The notes beneath the pieces were generated by a model. The model searched no databases. It was not told the origin of the DNA and worked only from the letters and a program-made list of their open reading frames with translations. A stretch of DNA of 7,429 nucleotides from an uncultured bacterium (GTDB taxonomy: Bacteria > Bacillota_A > Clostridia > Lachnospirales > Lachnospiraceae): assembly GCA_905215045.1 (NCBI GenBank), contig CAJMOO010000085.1:1-7429 (forward strand), written 5' to 3'. This document shows positions 5,844 to 7,429 of this stretch, piece after piece (the stretch's first letter is position 1; every line of letters begins with the position of its first letter). Made by a program: the position numbers and the translations under genes.

Positions 5844-7429
5844 TTATTCGTCCTCTTCTTCGATTTCAACAACCTGACGTTTTCTGGCAGCTTCGTCGTT
5901 TTCAAGATATTCATCGTAAGTACATTCTTTGTCGATCAGACCGTTTGGAGTGATCTCCATGATACGATTTGCTGTTGTCTGTACAAACTGATGATCCTGA
6001 GAAGTAAATAATAGGGCACCAGAGAAATCTTTTAATGCTTCATTTAAAGCAGTGATAGATTCCATGTCTAAGTGGTTTGTAGGCTCATCAAGAAGTAAGA
6101 TATTCGCTCCGCTGATCATTAATTTGGATAACATACAACGAACTTTCTCTCCTCCGGATAAAACGCCAACTTTCTTTAAAGCATCCTCTCCAGAGAATAA
6201 CATACGTCCAAGGAATCCACGGACAAATGTTGCATCTTTATCTTCAGAATACTGAGTCAGCCATTCAACGATCGTTTCATCCTGGCTGAAATCTTTTGTA
6301 TTATCTTTTGGGAAATAAGACTGAGTTGTAGTCACTCCCCATTTGTAAGAACCAGAATCAGGTTCCATTTCTCCAGATAAGATCTTAAATAATGTTGTAG
6401 CAGCTAAAGTGTTAGGCCCTACAAAAGCAATCTTATCAGTAGGTTTCATTAAGAAAGAAATATTATCTAAAACTTTCACACCATCGATCGTCTTTGTAAG
6501 ATTCTCAACAACCAAAGCATCATTTCCGATTTCACGGTTTGGCTTAAAGTTGATATATGGATACTTACGGCTGGATGGTTTTAACTCATCTAACTGAATC
6601 TTATCCAGGGCTTTCTTTCTGGAAGTAGCCTGTTTGGATTTGGAAGCGTTGGCACTGAATCTTGCGATAAAGTCCTGTAATTCCTTCATCTTTTCTTCTT
6701 TTTTCTTGTTGGCTTCCTTCATCTGTTTTGTAAGCAGCTGGCTTGATTCATACCAGAAATCATAGTTTCCGGAGAATAACTGAATCTTCGCATAATCGAT
6801 ATCTGCGATATGTGTACATACCTTATTTAAGAAATAACGGTCATGGGATACAACGATGACAGTGTTGTCAAAGTTGATCAGGAATTCTTCTAACCAGTAA
6901 ATAGCATCTAAGTCTAAGTGGTTGGTAGGCTCGTCAAGCAGCAGGATATCTGGATTACCAAATAAAGCCTGTGCAAGTAAGACTTTGACTTTCTGGGAAC
7001 CATTTAAGTCAGCCATCTTTGTATAATGGATATCACTAGGAATTCCAAGACCATTTAATAAGGTAGCAGCATCAGATTCTGCTTCCCATCCGTTCATATC
7101 AGCAAATTCACCTTCTAATTCACTGGCGCGGATACCATCTTCATCTGTGAAGTCTTCTTTTGCGTATAAAGATTCCTTTTCCTTCATGATCTCATATAAT
7201 CTCTGGTTACCCATCATAACCGTATCAAGGACGATATGATCATCATACTGGTAGTGGTCCTGTTTTAAAACAGAAAGACGCTGTCCGGAAGTGATGGATA
7301 CATCTCCCTTAGAAGGTTCGATTTCTCCGGAAAGAATTTTTAAGAAAGTGGATTTACCTGCTCCGTTGGCACCAATCAGTCCATAGCAGTTACCTTCTGT
7401 GAATTTAATATTTACATCTTCGAATAAAG
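5844..7429 (-). CDS. ABC-F family ATPase, YbiT/YkpA type, N-terminus cut by window edge
   Basis: ABC-F proteins are soluble twin-ATPases that act on ribosomes. The frame is open from 7427 down to the TAA at 5844-5846 (527 visible residues); Met at 7217 is internal, and perhaps 20 residues are missing. Visible numbering: NBD1 Walker A GANGAGKST (19-27); YbiT-like arm (about 70-125); signature LNGSQKVKV (141-149); Walker B ILLLDEPTNHLD (161-172); SHD (194-196); basic linker (about 230-285); NBD2 Walker A position GPNTLAATT (337-345); signature LSGGEKVR (423-430); Walker B with D447/E448; SQD (476-478); acidic tail. There is no membrane segment. Walker A of NBD2 lacks its lysine (A343), its switch His is Gln (Q477), and the NBD1 signature departs from LSGGQ. 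These three elements form the same composite ATP site, so that site is probably non-hydrolytic. Both Walker B glutamates remain. A role in translation is likely; antibiotic resistance is not indicated. Confidence 0.9.
   Translation of the reverse strand, partial: LFEDVNIKFTEGNCYGLIGANGAGKSTFLKILSGEIEPSKGDVSITSGQRLSVLKQDHYQYDDHIVLDTVMMGNQRLYEIMKEKESLYAKEDFTDEDGIRASELEGEFADMNGWEAESDAATLLNGLGIPSDIHYTKMADLNGSQKVKVLLAQALFGNPDILLLDEPTNHLDLDAIYWLEEFLINFDNTVIVVSHDRYFLNKVCTHIADIDYAKIQLFSGNYDFWYESSQLLTKQMKEANKKKEEKMKELQDFIARFSANASKSKQATSRKKALDKIQLDELKPSSRKYPYINFKPNREIGNDALVVENLTKTIDGVKVLDNISFLMKPTDKIAFVGPNTLAATTLFKILSGEMEPDSGSYKWGVTTTQSYFPKDNTKDFSQDETIVEWLTQYSEDKDATFVRGFLGRMLFSGEDALKKVGVLSGGEKVRCMLSKLMISGANILLLDEPTNHLDMESITALNEALKDFSGALLFTSQDHQFVQTTANRIMEITPNGLIDKECTYDEYLENDEAARKRQVVEIEEEDE

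Noticed and set aside
5834..5848. Inverted repeat AATAAT-GAA-ATTATT over the ABC-F stop codon
   Set aside because: It is a short A/T-only stem in AT-rich DNA, and the real terminator lies at 5782-5818.
7215..7217. Met codon as start of the ABC-F protein
   Set aside because: The frame continues upstream through a complete NBD1 Walker A to the window edge.

Overview
The window (7,429 bases, AT-rich) looks like chromosomal DNA of a low-GC Gram-positive anaerobe. Strong AGGAGG-type ribosome binding sites, TTG/TATAAT promoters, A/T-ending codons and the protein families all point to the Clostridia, most likely a Lachnospiraceae member. That placement is an inference from sequence style; no 16S or other decisive marker is present. 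Five genes on the + strand are followed by one convergent gene on the - strand. Both outermost genes are cut by the window edges. I see no mobile element, CRISPR array, tRNA or rRNA, and no gene-free stretch over 300 bases.

Left part: the 3' end of recX (regulator of RecA) lies at 1-557 and its start is outside the window. Next is a monocistronic gene (728-1321) for a small zinc-dependent phospholipase C-family protein without a signal peptide. It has its own promoter (607-635) and a strong intrinsic terminator (1342-1384).

Middle: a compact three-gene operon (1516-4407) encodes an OmpR/PhoB-type response regulator, its membrane sensor histidine kinase, and a membrane-anchored extracytoplasmic protein of unknown function. 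The kinase GTG overlaps the regulator stop by 4 bases, and the third gene overlaps the kinase by 17 bases, so the three are probably translationally coupled. Upstream of the regulator is an 11-bp-period tandem repeat (TTGATGC-N4-TTGATGC), the geometry used by PhoB/OmpR-family dimers, which suggests autoregulation.

Right part: a gene with its own promoter (4512-5726) encodes a rhodanese domain fused to a TtcA-like PP-loop tRNA-thiolation enzyme, so a sulfur carrier and a sulfur-transferring enzyme share one polypeptide. Two back-to-back hairpin terminators (5741-5779 and 5782-5818) separate it from a convergent ABC-F ATPase of the YbiT/YkpA type (5844 to beyond 7429). The ABC-F protein has one intact composite ATP site. 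The other has lost its Walker A lysine, its switch histidine and the normal signature sequence.

Several apparent longer reading frames start too early or too late. Starts were chosen from ribosome binding sites and family N-termini. No wholly new system is evident. The items most worth a second look are the asymmetric ABC-F, the rhodanese-TtcA fusion, the unknown third member of the two-component operon, and the tandem repeat upstream of that operon.
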